NCBI GenBank assembly: GCA_029706075.1
Contig: JAINUG010000020.1
Location: 6,105,860 to 6,169,859 of the forward strand
From: Aldrovandia affinis
Lineage: Eukaryota; Chordata; Actinopteri; Notacanthiformes; Halosauridae
DNA length: 64,000 bases
Direction of reading: 5' to 3'
The notes under the pieces were generated by a model. That model saw only the letters and a list, made by a program, of their open reading frames with translations, was not told the origin of the DNA and did not search any database. How positions within the stretch are numbered: the stretch's first letter is position 1; every line of letters begins with the position of its first letter. The translations under genes and the position numbers were made by a program. Below, piece by piece: positions 46,327-57,676 of this stretch.

Positions 46327-46385
46327 GGCGCCGTGTCCAGTCCCTAGCGCTCTGCCCCCTCTGTCATGGTTCCATCATCGCCGCC
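45903..46385 (-). CDS. ppard: ppard exon with start codon and A/B domain
   Basis: The acceptor ctacag gives an exon start at 46,385. Coding begins at 46,326 ([20 protein letters not shown]) and runs to residue 142 (PAPSSSYT plus one base). The donor is gtaaga. The region is acidic and Gly/Ser-rich, as expected of a disordered transactivation domain, and is the least conserved part of the protein. Confidence 0.88.
46344..46378 (-). promoter_or_regulatory. Two uORFs just upstream of the ppard start
   Basis: On the coding strand, ATGATGGAACCATGA (46,378-46,364) encodes MMEP and stops. An overlapping ATG at 46,367 encodes MTEGAER and stops at 46,344, 17 bases before the main ATG. Such short upstream frames commonly lower translation of the main frame. 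The effect here is inferred. Confidence 0.7.
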
Positions 46386-47540
46386 CTGTAGCACAAAAAG
46401 GAAAGGGACATTTTTAACATTTTTACACACACTCAAGTGGTTGTCGATCCAGATGTGGAGTGACTGCTTTCTATTTTTCCTTTGTGATGGAACTGATATG
46501 CACTTGAAAGTACTTTGTGTGGTGAGGATTTGCTATGGATTCCCATCATAACCCTGCCATAAATCAACAAATGAAAACATGGTCATGAAAATCAGAGGGA
46601 AGAGCTATTATGCAGCTGTGCAATCCAATGTAGCGCTGAGCATGAGCAGTCTCTGGGTTCTTAAAAAGCTGGGAAAAGTGTGTGAAAAACATACTGCAGC
46701 ATGTGGTGTAGCACTTACAGGACAGGAAGAGGTGAGATCGGGAGTGTTTCGGATAACAAAAGAAAATATATAATCAAAGGCAACACTCCCCGGACCGCTG
46801 GTGAGCGAATGCATGCCTGTATGCGATGTGTTAGCCTCCGGCCAACTGCACATGCGCATGGAAACAGGCAGTGCTGGCAGCACCTGTCATGCTCAAGGTC
46901 TGAGCGTCTGGTTTTGTCTGAAGACATCCAGTATCAGCTATCAGGCATGACCTTTCCCCACATTCCCAAATCCTGGTGGCAAGCCCTGCTCTTTACCCCA
47001 CTGGCCTTGCGGCGGGGCAGCCTCTCTGTACACTGAGCCCACAGGATGCAGTGGGGTAAGATGGTAGACTGTGGATGACCTACATTCGTTAAAGGTTAAT
47101 CTAATTTCCAGCACCTTGCAGTGCTATGACCACAACCACAACAACAAGAGAACCAGGTTGATATAATCCAATCACAAGTCAAAGAATGTGACAAAAAGGC
47201 CAACACACACAACGAAAGTGCGAAAAGATTTTAGGGCCGTCACTGTGGAATGCAGTGGAAGCACACAGTCATGCATAACTCAAAAAGGAAACATTTGATT
47301 GACTCCAAATAAAAAGTAACATCAAAAATAAAAATTGGCTGTAAAACATTATCCGTCTAATAGGTCCTTGTCTTTGGGGGATTTCAAAATAAATGAGCAA
47401 GTGGGCTTATATGGTACATAGGCTTAATTTGATCACTTCCCCTATATTTAGGCCTATATGAATAATATGGGGGCTCTAAGTAATTATAATAATCACCTGC
47501 ATAGCTTACATTTGATTTGATACCCATTTATGAAGCTGAA
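46386..47540. other. Upstream ppard sequence, no confirmed exon
   Basis: Immediately 5' of the first coding exon. Open frames overlap on both strands and are unmatched. A non-coding ppard exon could lie here or further upstream. Confidence 0.35.
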
Positions 47541-47730
47541 GATTTTCTTATCCAGAGCAACTTACACAGTTTTACATTTATTCACATACAATCAATTTAT
47601 ACAGCTGGATATTTTACTATTTTACTGAAGCAATTCAGGGGTACAACGGCAGTACTCCACCTGTGAATCGAACCAGCAACCTTTGAGTTACAAGCCCAGT
47701 TCCCTAACCATTACGCTACATTGCCGCCTT
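47541..47730 (-). mobile_element. tRNA-derived SINE
   Basis: On the minus strand, ggcggcaatgtagcgtaatg then gttagggaactgggcttgta and a degenerate B box (ggttgctggttcgattcaca) form a tRNA-like head. The body and the tail module (aagttgctctggataagaaa) match the SINE at 50,179-50,392. Confidence 0.85.
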
Positions 47731-50178
47731 CTCAAATGTACTAAACAAATCAGACTAGTGAAGACTGTTTAGACGTTCACCAGTTCTAACTGGACATGCA
47801 CAGTTATAGCTGATTACGTTTCTATGAAAACTGAAAACGTGCAACTCACGTGAGGGATCAAATCCTTTAGCTTATGAAACACGCATACTGCTGTCATTAG
47901 ACTGTGACTGCCACTCTAACAGACTGTGCTTTGCATGCATGGCACGGTCATGCAAACAAATGACACGGTCTTCTACGCTCCTGCTTTCATCTGCTCAGGG
48001 CTACGGTTCTTGAGGGCTCAGAAGAAAGGTTTCTGACCAAGAACACGGGGCCATAGGTTGGCACAGCAGTGCGTTGGTAGGATCGTTCTGAAACCAATCG
48101 TCCTGTGAGAAATTGCAGGATCTTCACAAGACCTTTCACAAGCTCATGCAGGATTCCACTGGAGTCAGTAATGCGAGAATCGATTATGTAAAGAAAATGT
48201 TTCTGTGGAGGAATGCCTATTATCGGCCGACGATCTTAAGCAGATTGACTTTGATGGGAACCGTGGAAAGCTATGATGAATCGCACATCACAAGAACAAC
48301 AACAACCGTTTACAGAGCTGGGCTTTCGTTGCAACATGTCATTTTGATGAGGCTGTAGGGTGTTTCGTCCTACTACGACACTGGATTCCAGTGTGTGGAT
48401 ACGCCTCGTGGTCTGGCATTGAAATCTGACCGTTCTGGCTGGCAGGCCTGCAGAGCAGCAGATAAATGGCCGCAGGGTTTCAGCCTGGAGTATTGTCCTC
48501 ATCTCATTGTGTTCCTGCAGCTTCTCGATCGGTCGATCGGGCACAGGCAGTGCATGAAGTGCACTCTTCTGACAAAGACTGCACAGCTCAGCCGGTGGAC
48601 CACGGAGCAAACAGAAGCATGAGTGGGCAGCAAGTGTTGTCCACCGTCTTTGGATTACCATGTCACTCCAGCAGATTTTTGGCCTGAAAAATAGTTCTAT
48701 CAATAGCAGACCAAATGCTAGTCTATGTAAAACAAGTAACAAGCAAATAGAGACTTCCAGACCACAAGTGCACGTTTCATTCTATAAAAGGACATGCAAG
48801 TTACATTGATGGGAGAGGGCTATGCAACAAATCAACAGATTGTGCAAGCCGTGCACCAGTGTACATGTAACACACAGGTTTTGATCACAATGGTCAACAA
48901 GTATTTAATAATCTCCAGCTTTGAGTGTTGACATGGCACCAAAGAGTTTATTAATTTCCCTGCGCTAAATACGAGCAGATTTGCCTGAAATATAAGCGGC
49001 CAGCGGGCCATATTTAATCTGAGGGATGAACTCTGAGACCCGCTCTGAAACAGTGTGAGCAAGCGAGGACTGACGCACTGCCAGGCAGATGGAAGAAAAG
49101 TGAATCAGGATCAGCTGCTCCAAACAAGTGGAGGTGTACAAAATGAAAAAAAGGAAGATAAAAAAAATTAAAAATCCAAGGACACCAGGGAAACCATGAA
49201 CCTAAACATACTAGTTACTGTACTTTTACAGCGGTCGGCCACTTTATTTTTCACACAGAATATATTACCTCCTCTGTTTTATGGATTTCCAGAGCTCATA
49301 GTCAATAATCAACATTTGTATAATATGCGATCATGGGAAATACTATTCGAAATTTGAAGCATATCATTAAAACTGAAAGGTGAATATAAAAGGGAAAACC
49401 TCGAATGAGCGGCCATCCCAGCACTTAATGCATTAAAGAAAATCTGAAACAAATAACTGGATAAAGTAATAAAAATATAATTTTAAGACAATGTACATTG
49501 ATGAAGACTTGAGATGAGATGACGCCTCCCCACAGAGACACAGGCCATTCCCTTCCGCCCACCACTGGACTTGACCGAGTCTGGATGGGTATTATCTGTG
49601 TCCAGTGAAGTGAATAATTACAAGAATCAGTTGTGGGACAACACTATAGTCCTATGGGAACTGAATTTGATAGCCTTTTACCTTGATTGTGTGTAAAGCG
49701 TTCAAGGCAATGGAACAGGGACATTTCCCATCAGGATATCATTCAAACTTCCCCCATACTAGGAGGGGCTATGGCTTTCTGACACATTGGGTTGAAAAGA
49801 AGTGGAAAGCTTCCGTTAAATTTCTAGGAACATTTTATACCCACTGTATGTCGCTGAAACAAATTCAATTCAGACTACACCAACTTATAAGGCAAAACAA
49901 AAACAAAAAGGCAACTTTTGTGAAAGGTACAATGATATAAACTAAACCATCAGTGCTCAGACTGCACAGGAATGATTATGGTAGCATTTATGAATCGTCC
50001 AGTCCTCATAAAAAGATAACTCTTATTGCTAAGCCATGTTTTCCCAGCAGTTGTTTGCTCAACTAACATTCAGCATGTTGAACAGTCACTGCTCTCGGTC
50101 AGGACTGGCGCGGGAAGATCTAGACTGGCTCTGCCGGCTTCAATTGGACATGCTTCTGGGATGTACTAAATAATCGCA
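47731..50178. other. Upstream of ppard, no gene recognised
   Basis: No coding match. Frames near 48.2-48.7 kb overlap on both strands and lack splice-supported continuation. Confidence 0.35.
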
Positions 50179-50392
50179 GGCAGTGTGGTATAATGGTTAG
50201 GGAATTGGGCTTGTAACGTTAAGGTTGCAGGTTCAATCCCCAGGTGGGACACTGCCGTTGTACCCTTGAGCAAGGTACTTAACCTGAATTGCTTCAGTTA
50301 ATATCCAGCTGTATAAATGGATTGTAAAGAAATGTAAACTGTAAGTCGCTCTGGATAAGAGCGTCTGCTAAATGCCTGTAATGTAATGTAAT
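50179..50392 (+). mobile_element. Full-length tRNA-derived SINE with GTCGCTCTGG tail
   Basis: The head carries A-box-like tgtggtataatggttaggga and B box aggttgcaggttcaatcccc. The body has ttgtacccttgagcaaggta. The tail is gtaagtcgctctggataaga then gcgtctgctaaatgcctgta. This is the most complete copy of its family in the window. Confidence 0.9.
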
Positions 50393-51321
50393 CGGAAGCT
50401 GCCACTCTTAATGGTCATATTTATATAAACATTTAGCTTTGTCCGAGGTTATACAGTCACCTCTAAGTTCTTACATTACATTACTTACATACTGTAAATC
50501 TACATTATTAGTAGGTGCCAGAATGACTTACATCGCTGCTGTACTTGTTTGGTGTTTCATTACTAAACTGCATGTTCATTAATAAGGAAGAAGTGATACA
50601 TAGCTAATTCATATACCAGCCACCCAACTGCTACATTAAACGACTCGTACGGGTTGTACAAACAAAGTATGTTCGTATTGTACACGTCAAACAAAATCCT
50701 TTTTATATGAAGCACACTGGTAAGCACCTCTATGAGCTCTTTGTGTATACAAACTTCCAGTGATTTGAAAAGCATCACCTTGAGCTTTGTACCTAAACGC
50801 TGAACTCTCACACACACACACACTATGGTCTTCCCGGAGCTGAAGTGTATCAACAGTCAAGTGTGATTCATGCGTAAAAGATGCTACTACCTTGGCAATG
50901 GCCGAGTGGCTAAAGACACCACAGATTTCATGAGCACAGTGCGAGAGATTCTGAGGACCAGTGCGACAGGTTCAGAGAGAACAAGTGTCCCCAAGGGGAC
51001 GTATTCCCTAAGTGGCATGCTTCTGTCAAAATATTATTTCAATATAAGCCATGAAAGGAATTCAGTAGCACATCAGATGACTATCCAACCAAAAAGGGCA
51101 AGACAAATTTGTTTTATTTGCTTTAATTTAGGCCTGGATTCAATGAACATTTGACTTAGGGCTATATTAAATCTGACAGACTTAGCTTAAATAAGGGCAT
51201 ATGGAATTCAATCTGACAAGACTTTGAATGTGGATTCAATCAAACTGCCTTATGCCCATAAAGATGGAAAATCAGGGAAACAGGAATAGGTGTGGCCTGA
51301 AATCTGGGGTGCCTGGACAGG

Positions 51322-51667
51322 AGCGGCAGTGGCTCAGTGGTTAGCGACACGGGCTGGCAAGTGGAGAGTTGCTGGTTCGAATCCCATGAAGGCCAAACAA
51401 AAAACAATGAACTGGAAACCGGAGGGAGGCTAGTTCACTTCCTGGGGCACTGCCGAAGTGCCCTTGAGCAAGGCACTGAACCCCTAACTGCTCCAGGGGC
51501 GCCGTACTATGGCTGACCCTGCACTCTGACCTCTCTAATGGAATACATATGTATAGTGGTCTATGTGTGTGTGTGTGTGTGTGTGTGTATCTAGGAGAGA
51601 TATGTGAAAAGACAAATTCCAATTACCTTGTGTAACATGGCAATAAAGTATATTCTATTCTATTCTA
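51322..51667 (+). mobile_element. tRNA-derived SINE with (ATTCT)n tail
   Basis: The tRNA-like head (cagtggctcagtggttagcg, B box ctggttcgaatcccatg) leads into tgcccttgagcaaggcactg, a (TG)n run and an attctattctattct end. It shares the cccttgagcaaggcact segment with the 50,179 SINE but has a different tail. Confidence 0.85.
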
Positions 51668-51928
51668 GGAGGCAGGAGATTTTTTAAAGGGCAAGAGAGA
51701 TTCTGTCCAAATAATATGTTCACCTATCTCCAACTATGCGGTTTTAATTAAATTAATTAAATAGAACATTCTCCAAGAAAACAAAATCACAAAAAGTAAT
51801 ATCATTATACTTAATTTATTCAATATTTTAGAGGTACAGCAATTAACTAATGTAGTTGTTTCCCACTTTCGTCTGTAATATTTGAGGCATATGTAGAAAA
51901 TTATTTTATGTAAAAATGAATAGATGGG

Positions 51929-52287
51929 GAGGCGGCACGGTGGTGCAGTGGATAGCACTGTCGCCTCACAGCAAGGTCTCGGGTTCGAATCCAGGCCGGG
52001 GGCCTTTCTGTGTGGAGTTTGCATGTTCTCCCGTGTCCGCGCGTGGGTTTCCTCCGGGTAGTCCGGTTTCCTCCCACAGTCCAAAGACATGCACGTTAGC
52101 CTAATTGGAGAGTCTAAATTGCCCGTAGGTATGAGTGTGTGAGTGAATGGCGTGTGTGCCCTGCGATGGATTGGCGACCTGTCCAGGGTTTATTCCTGCC
52201 TCTCGCCTCTATGCATGCTGGGATAGGCTCCAGCCCCCCCGCGACCCTGACCAGGAAAAAGCGGCTTAGACAATGAGATGAGATGAG
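51929..52287 (+). mobile_element. V-SINE, full length, 13-bp target duplication
   Basis: The element has a tRNA-like head (cggcacggtggtgcagtgga, B box cgggttcgaatccagg), the conserved V domain (gtggagtttgcatgttctcc through cagtccaaagacatgcacgt) and a 3' part ending in a (GATGA)n tail. Perfect copies of atgaatagatggg flank it at 51,916-51,928 and 52,288-52,300, showing target-primed insertion. Confidence 0.95.
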
Positions 52288-52300
52288 ATGAATAGATGGG

Positions 52301-53658
52301 AAATAAATACTGGTAGTTCAAAATAGGATTTTCAGAGTAAAAGCCAATTCAACTGCTAACAATAGAATGTATCATTAAATACGTTATGGGTTTGAGTATT
52401 AGCATGCAGGAAAAGTGCAACCCATACAACCACATTTTGGTCAGAGCAAGCTCATCAGAGGGCAATCTTTCAGCTATTATATTATTATATATTATATTAT
52501 ATTATGTAATGTTATAGCTATGTTATAGTAATTATGCTGCACCACTGTTGTGGACCCCTATGCTGACTGATTTGCAAGCAACCAAATATAATGTGGATAT
52601 ACTCCTGGTGAGTAGTGTATGCATCCCCGGTCTGTCTATGGGGATAACCAACCAACCTAACCAACCAATCAATGCTGTGCAACATCATTGACTTTTGTGC
52701 TAGGTACGTGACATCCTCTGCAACACCCTCTGCAACATCAATGCAACCTCTGCGACGTGTTGCAGAGGATGTCACGTTGCAGTCACTCGAGCATGTAGAG
52801 GCCTTAATGAACAGTGAACAGTGAACAATGAACAATGTCAGTTACTTTTGTGTTCTACAGATTTCCCAACTGATGTCATCATTCATGCTTCCTATTGGCC
52901 CTCACAGTTCACTGGGATGACAATGTGTGATCCTCGAATTGAAATAAATAAATAAAAATGTACTATTTTGTTTTTGTACCTTTTTCACCAAGTCTTCAAG
53001 AAATTAATCACACTGATAACAAAATAATTATAGAAATTCATGTCAATATAGAGTAAGAAATATAGTGTTTGATGATACTGTAACAAACCATATACTGGTA
53101 GCTCTGAAAATGAGAAAGTCTGTCTGTCATAACCCTCTTAGTTTGAGAGACAGGTTGTTATAATGGGTGGAAAACAGCCAGGTTCAACCCTAACTAGCCT
53201 ACTTCTACAGAAGATAAGTGTGATGTTAGGATTCATCATATTATTTTCCTTCTCTCGTTGAAAATCCACCGCCAAATATTTCCCAGTCCAATTGACTCAA
53301 GTGATTACTCACCCTCACACCACTCCTGGGCATGTGGCATCTACAGTTTAAGTTTGATCTTCATCAATACCAAATTTCTAAAGAAGCTAACCACTTCCTG
53401 AAATGTGTTTCACTTTCTTTATTTGTTTCAACCATTAAGTAATAATCACTTGGAAAACTGAACCATAGTAAACTAAAAGAAAACTTTGACCTACGGTAAA
53501 TATACTCGGTACATAGGCATTTGATTTATCTTCACTAAGCCTGATACAAAACATTTGAAATAACACCACGGGCTCAGATAAATACTTGCACATTGCTGAA
53601 CATAAACAGTGGCTGAATAAATGCAGAAATTATAAATCACATGGCCTACATCCTAGAG
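52301..53658. other. Intergenic, no gene seen
   Basis: AT-rich. Contains an (ATATT)-rich run near 52,478-52,505 and the hairpin at 52,707-52,776. No coding match. Confidence 0.45.
52707..52776. repeat. Perfect 20-bp inverted repeat, 30-bp loop
   Basis: cgtgacatcctctgcaacac at 52,707-52,726 is the exact reverse complement of 52,757-52,776. The loop repeats the ctctgcaac motif. No host gene or transposon end was recognised. Confidence 0.9.
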
Positions 53659-53842
53659 CAGGCTTACTCAAATCACGGTCCTTGTGGGCCAAGTCCTGTT
53701 GTTTTTCCACACTCCCTTTACCTGGGAGTCAGGTGTGAAGACACTCTGGCCAATCAATTGCACTAATTATTCAATTAACTACCTGAGAGAAGGGAAAACC
53801 AGGACCAAACTTGGATTCGTGGGCCAGATTTGAGTAACCCTT
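53659..53842. mobile_element. 184-bp hAT-type MITE, copy 1
   Basis: The ends are caggcttactcaaatcacgg and (reverse complement) aagggttactcaaatctggc. A perfect 8-bp duplication tcctagag lies at 53,651-53,658 and 53,843-53,850. There is no coding capacity. Confidence 0.92.
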
Positions 53843-53850
53843 TCCTAGAG

Positions 53851-54866
53851 AGTAAGGGGGGGAATTTTTGCTTTTTCCTATTCAGCAGAGAATGTTTGTC
53901 ACTAACCCTGCTTCTCAAGGTCAGTCCTAGTGTTTCTGTTTGTAGTGAGGGTGGTATCTATTTCAATCATTAATCCAGTTTTGTTTCTGAACTTAATGAT
54001 CCTGCATGCAGTGGCCATATTCCATTACATTACATTTTCACCAACATGAAAATATTTATCAAGAAATGCACATTCCACTTATGCCCAAGGGTTGTACTCT
54101 TACATACTGACATATTCAGAATCCTCTGGCCTTTCAGAAAAAAAATATTCGCAATGATTGCATTTGTCCCCCCCCTCAGGATGTCAGCGCCTTCATCGCT
54201 GGCAATTGCTGCAGATTACGCCACTCTTACTGGTAATGCTTTTCTCACTTTTTACACAGGATCCACTTCCATCAGCTGTAAACCTTGTCACCTCGTGTCC
54301 TGACCCAGTTTGGCTATAGCCACTACACTGACTCTCAGCAAATGAGGGGTTGAAAGCATGAACAAGAGGATATGTGATGAACTTCTACCACTAAACCTGT
54401 GAAGGTTATAGTCCAATAGGTTTTCATGACACCATATACTTAACATTTCTTGTTCAATTACTTATCCAGTTGACTGCACCAAATAAATAAACATATTTAC
54501 AGACAGCAATACGTTTTCAGAGACCTAAACAACCTGCTTTAAAACCACCACCACCTGTCTCTTCAGTAGATGACCAGTCGCTGGACAGTAATTGTGAGTG
54601 TGGCTTTATTGACATCTTGCTGCTCATGTGACAGTTGAAGATGAAAACAAACTAGGCTCTACAGTTGGGAAGGTTGCGGTTGTGCTGTCAGCCTAATTCT
54701 AAAATGGGCTTGTGGTCAGACATGCACGTCACTGTGAAAGGTGTTAGACACGAGGCTAACAGGAAGGTGATGTCAACCTCAAACCCCATGACTCAGCATA
54801 AGTGTGTGAAGGTTTAGGGAGGAAGTAGGCTACACTCAGTTCCAGCCTTGCTGAAACCATGTACAA
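53851..54866. other. Intergenic between two MITE copies
   Basis: No gene, exon or additional repeat recognised. Confidence 0.4.
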
Positions 54867-55050
54867 CAGGGTTACTCAAATCACGGTCCTCGTGGGCCAA
54901 GTATTGCTGTTTTTCCACACTCCCTTTACCTGGGAGTCAAGTGTGAAGACACTCTGGCCAATCATTTGCATTAACTGTTCAATTAACTACCTGGGAGAAA
55001 GGAAAACCAGGACCAAATTTGGATTTGTGGACCAGATTTGAGTAACCCTG
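54867..55050. mobile_element. 184-bp hAT-type MITE, copy 2
   Basis: Same length and sequence family as copy 1, with clean 16-bp inverted ends cagggttactcaaatc. The flanking octamers atgtacaa and acgcacaa match at six of eight positions, consistent with an older 8-bp duplication. Confidence 0.9.
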
Positions 55051-57168
55051 ACGCACAATATAAAGTTTCCATGGAGAGCAATGGCTAAAAACATGGTTTG
55101 ACCTTAGACATACAGGGCTACAATCCAGTTGACCACAGTGGTCGTGTGTATTTATCTGTTCAAGCACAAGGACGTTGATAAATAAACAACTGCAACAGAT
55201 ACTATTGGTGGTACCATGTGTTGGAAGCCACAAATCAGTAGTACAGTACCATCAGACAATTGAGGACTCAAGTGAACTACAAGGGTGCATTTGAAAGGTA
55301 GAGCATCACAAAAACATTTCACAGAGAGTATAATTAATTAGAGGTTAAGTCCAAAGCCTTAGATGAAGTGTTTCCACCTCCTATCAGCACCTGTACAAGA
55401 CGTTCTGTGGCTCCCTGCCTTTTGAATGCACCCCAGTTGTCTTAGCTAGTCAAAAACAATGTGCTTATTCAAAGCCGCACATTATTTCCAATCATTGCTA
55501 GGGCTAAGCAAACAGACTGTGCCACAGATGTTAGCATGCCAAAGTTCACTTCAATGTTTCCTGCAATGTTGTGGGCAGTTATTTTAGTTAAAAAGCTGAA
55601 ATTATCGATTTGTGATCGCTAGCTAGCAACGCACCCCGTTGAAAACGGTGATTGCGTATGTTTCCCGTAGTAAACAGGAGGATATGGTGTTATCGATTAG
55701 CTTTGAGATTTACATTTTTGTTTGTTTTTGAGTTCAAATATATTATACTGGCTACATGCAGTCAAAGCACGGTTTACTACACAGAGAGTAACGTAAGCTC
55801 CCTATTATTACCCGTATGTCATACTGTATTAGCAACTCGACTTGCTCCTATTGGCTAATCTTCCACACACAGCATTCCGCTGAATGTAATTAATAAACAA
55901 CAATGTTGTTGCTAGTTGCCAACAAACTAATCCTTCACGTGATGAAGATGGGAAGATATAGATAAGCTTCACAAAACAAAATGTCTTTGTCTCTATGTAT
56001 GTATGACTAGTTGTACTATAGAATTACCCAACTGGCTATTGATGCCACAAGAACATAGCTTAATGTATTTAGCCAACGTTAACGTTAAATATAAGTAACC
56101 CCAAGCTGTGTCGGTATCTAGGGGCCCTGGTTAGGAATAGAGACAACCATACAGGGACCTACTGTATGAGTCTCAATAAGAGCAGCTTGTGCTGGGGAAA
56201 TGCCAACCCCGTTTTCAGTGTTGATTTCACTGATTGAGCGACGCACACTGTTTCACATTCACAAGGGTAAACTCATGGTTTTTCTTACCTTCTTCACCGC
56301 TTCGGAAAAGTAGACAGTTTCCAATTATTGAGTAGCTAACTTGGTATTTTCAATCATATACGTTTACTTCTTTTTCGCCTCATATATTAGGTAAATAAAA
56401 TATCGATATGGCATTTCAATTCAGAAGCATCACTTTTCATAACTAGCTTGGTACAGCTAGCGAGCAAGCGAGCTACATAATCCCCCAAATCGTTCTCTCA
56501 CATTCTCCCTCGAAGTGATTGATCCACGTTGCCGTCCGAGGTCTAAAGCTTTCGTCTCAGTTACAACTTAACCTGTTGCACTTGACTAAAAGGACGATTC
56601 AATGAGCTTAATCGTGAAGTTTTGTTTTCCTCTGGGTATCCAACATGCTACTTTGCTAGCTAGCTAATCCTACTCAGTGTGCCCTGTCAGGAATCCGCCG
56701 CTGTTTGTCATATGGAGAGACGCACACGCACGGCGTGGCGTGACATAGTTACGTTGATGTTGTTATATGTCGTCATCAAGATAGAGCTAGCTACAAATAA
56801 TACAGTGTGAATTTTTATTCATTTGTTATTACAACAAGAGGATGATTTACACTGAAAGGAAATCGTTGTATTGCTGTGTTTCTTGGTGACACTTGTTAGC
56901 TCAATTTACCACTCCTCTGTTGGTAAGGGAAGGGTTAGGTTAGCTTGCTTGTTGACTTCCATCCTAGTTAGCTAAATCACTGATAGTGCAAATCAAACAC
57001 ACTCAATTAACTAACCGTTAGTAATCCCCAACGTTGAATCTACTAGCTCATAAACCGTAAACGAACAACAAGGTTTGCTTGCTCTCTATTCGATATTAGT
57101 AAAAAAATAAAAAAATAACATGGGTACACAACTGGATCAAACATGAATTTGCACAAGGGAAAAGGCAG
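55051..57168. other. Candidate ppard promoter region
   Basis: No coding match. CpG dinucleotides are more frequent around 56.2-56.75 kb than in neighbouring sequence. On the minus strand gaagcggtgaagaag is followed by gtaagaaa, a good donor at 56,289, so a non-coding first exon of ppard could end there. This rests on position and one splice motif only. Confidence 0.3.
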
Positions 57169-57672
57169 CCCTTAGAGGTCTTGGGCTATTTCGTCGTCAG
57201 CATCACTCTCGATGTCAGACTCCTTACCAATAATTTCTTCAAGTTCGTCATCCTCGACGTACAAAAGCAAGGTTTGTGGTACATTTAGCATTCGCCTCAC
57301 ACGAGGCTCAACTCGTCTCATTTCTCCTCCACAAAAACTCCAACTCCAACTCCAAAAACTAGCTAGGCATTTTTTTCCGTTTCATAATATGACAAAAAAC
57401 GCCGAAGATATTCAAACAAATGCGACGCCTGCCTCACATACTGTATGCGCTTTTACGCATGCGTAAATATAATTTTTATATCAAATTAAAATGATAATAT
57501 CTCCGTTTTTACTTGGTCTTTCAACGTCATTCAAAAAACAAGTATGGGGTTTCAAGCCAGCACTTTCGAATGAAGTTGACGGCAATGCTCAAAGTGACTT
57601 CGTTTTAAAGCTACGGCGTCTTGAACCAGTTACTGATTTGATCACGCCGGCATGATCGGCGACTCCTAAGGG
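57169..57672 (-). mobile_element. piggyBac-type mini-element, 504 bp
   Basis: On the minus strand it starts ttaa|cccttaggagtcgccg and ends acctctaaggg, so both ends carry CCCTTAG. TTAA flanks one side (57,673-57,676). The other flank reads gcag, so that duplication is lost or altered. A subterminal palindrome-like gatcatgccggcgtgatc is present. It contains one 49-codon frame and no catalytic domain. Confidence 0.65.
57172..57321 (-). CDS. 49-residue acidic frame inside the piggyBac-type element
   Basis: Starts MRRVEPRVRRMLNVPQTLLL and ends with an acidic DDELEEIIGKESDIESDADD EIAQDL. The stop codon TAA lies within the terminal CCTCTAAGGG. Acidic N termini are common in piggyBac transposases, so this may be a leftover 5' piece of one. 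Expression is not implied. Confidence 0.4.
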   Translation of the reverse strand: MRRVEPRVRRMLNVPQTLLLYVEDDELEEIIGKESDIESDADDEIAQDL

Positions 57673-57676
57673 TTAA

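Noticed and set aside
48236-48742. 168-codon minus-strand frame
   Set aside because: Overlapping frames on the other strand, no known motifs and no matching splice sites.
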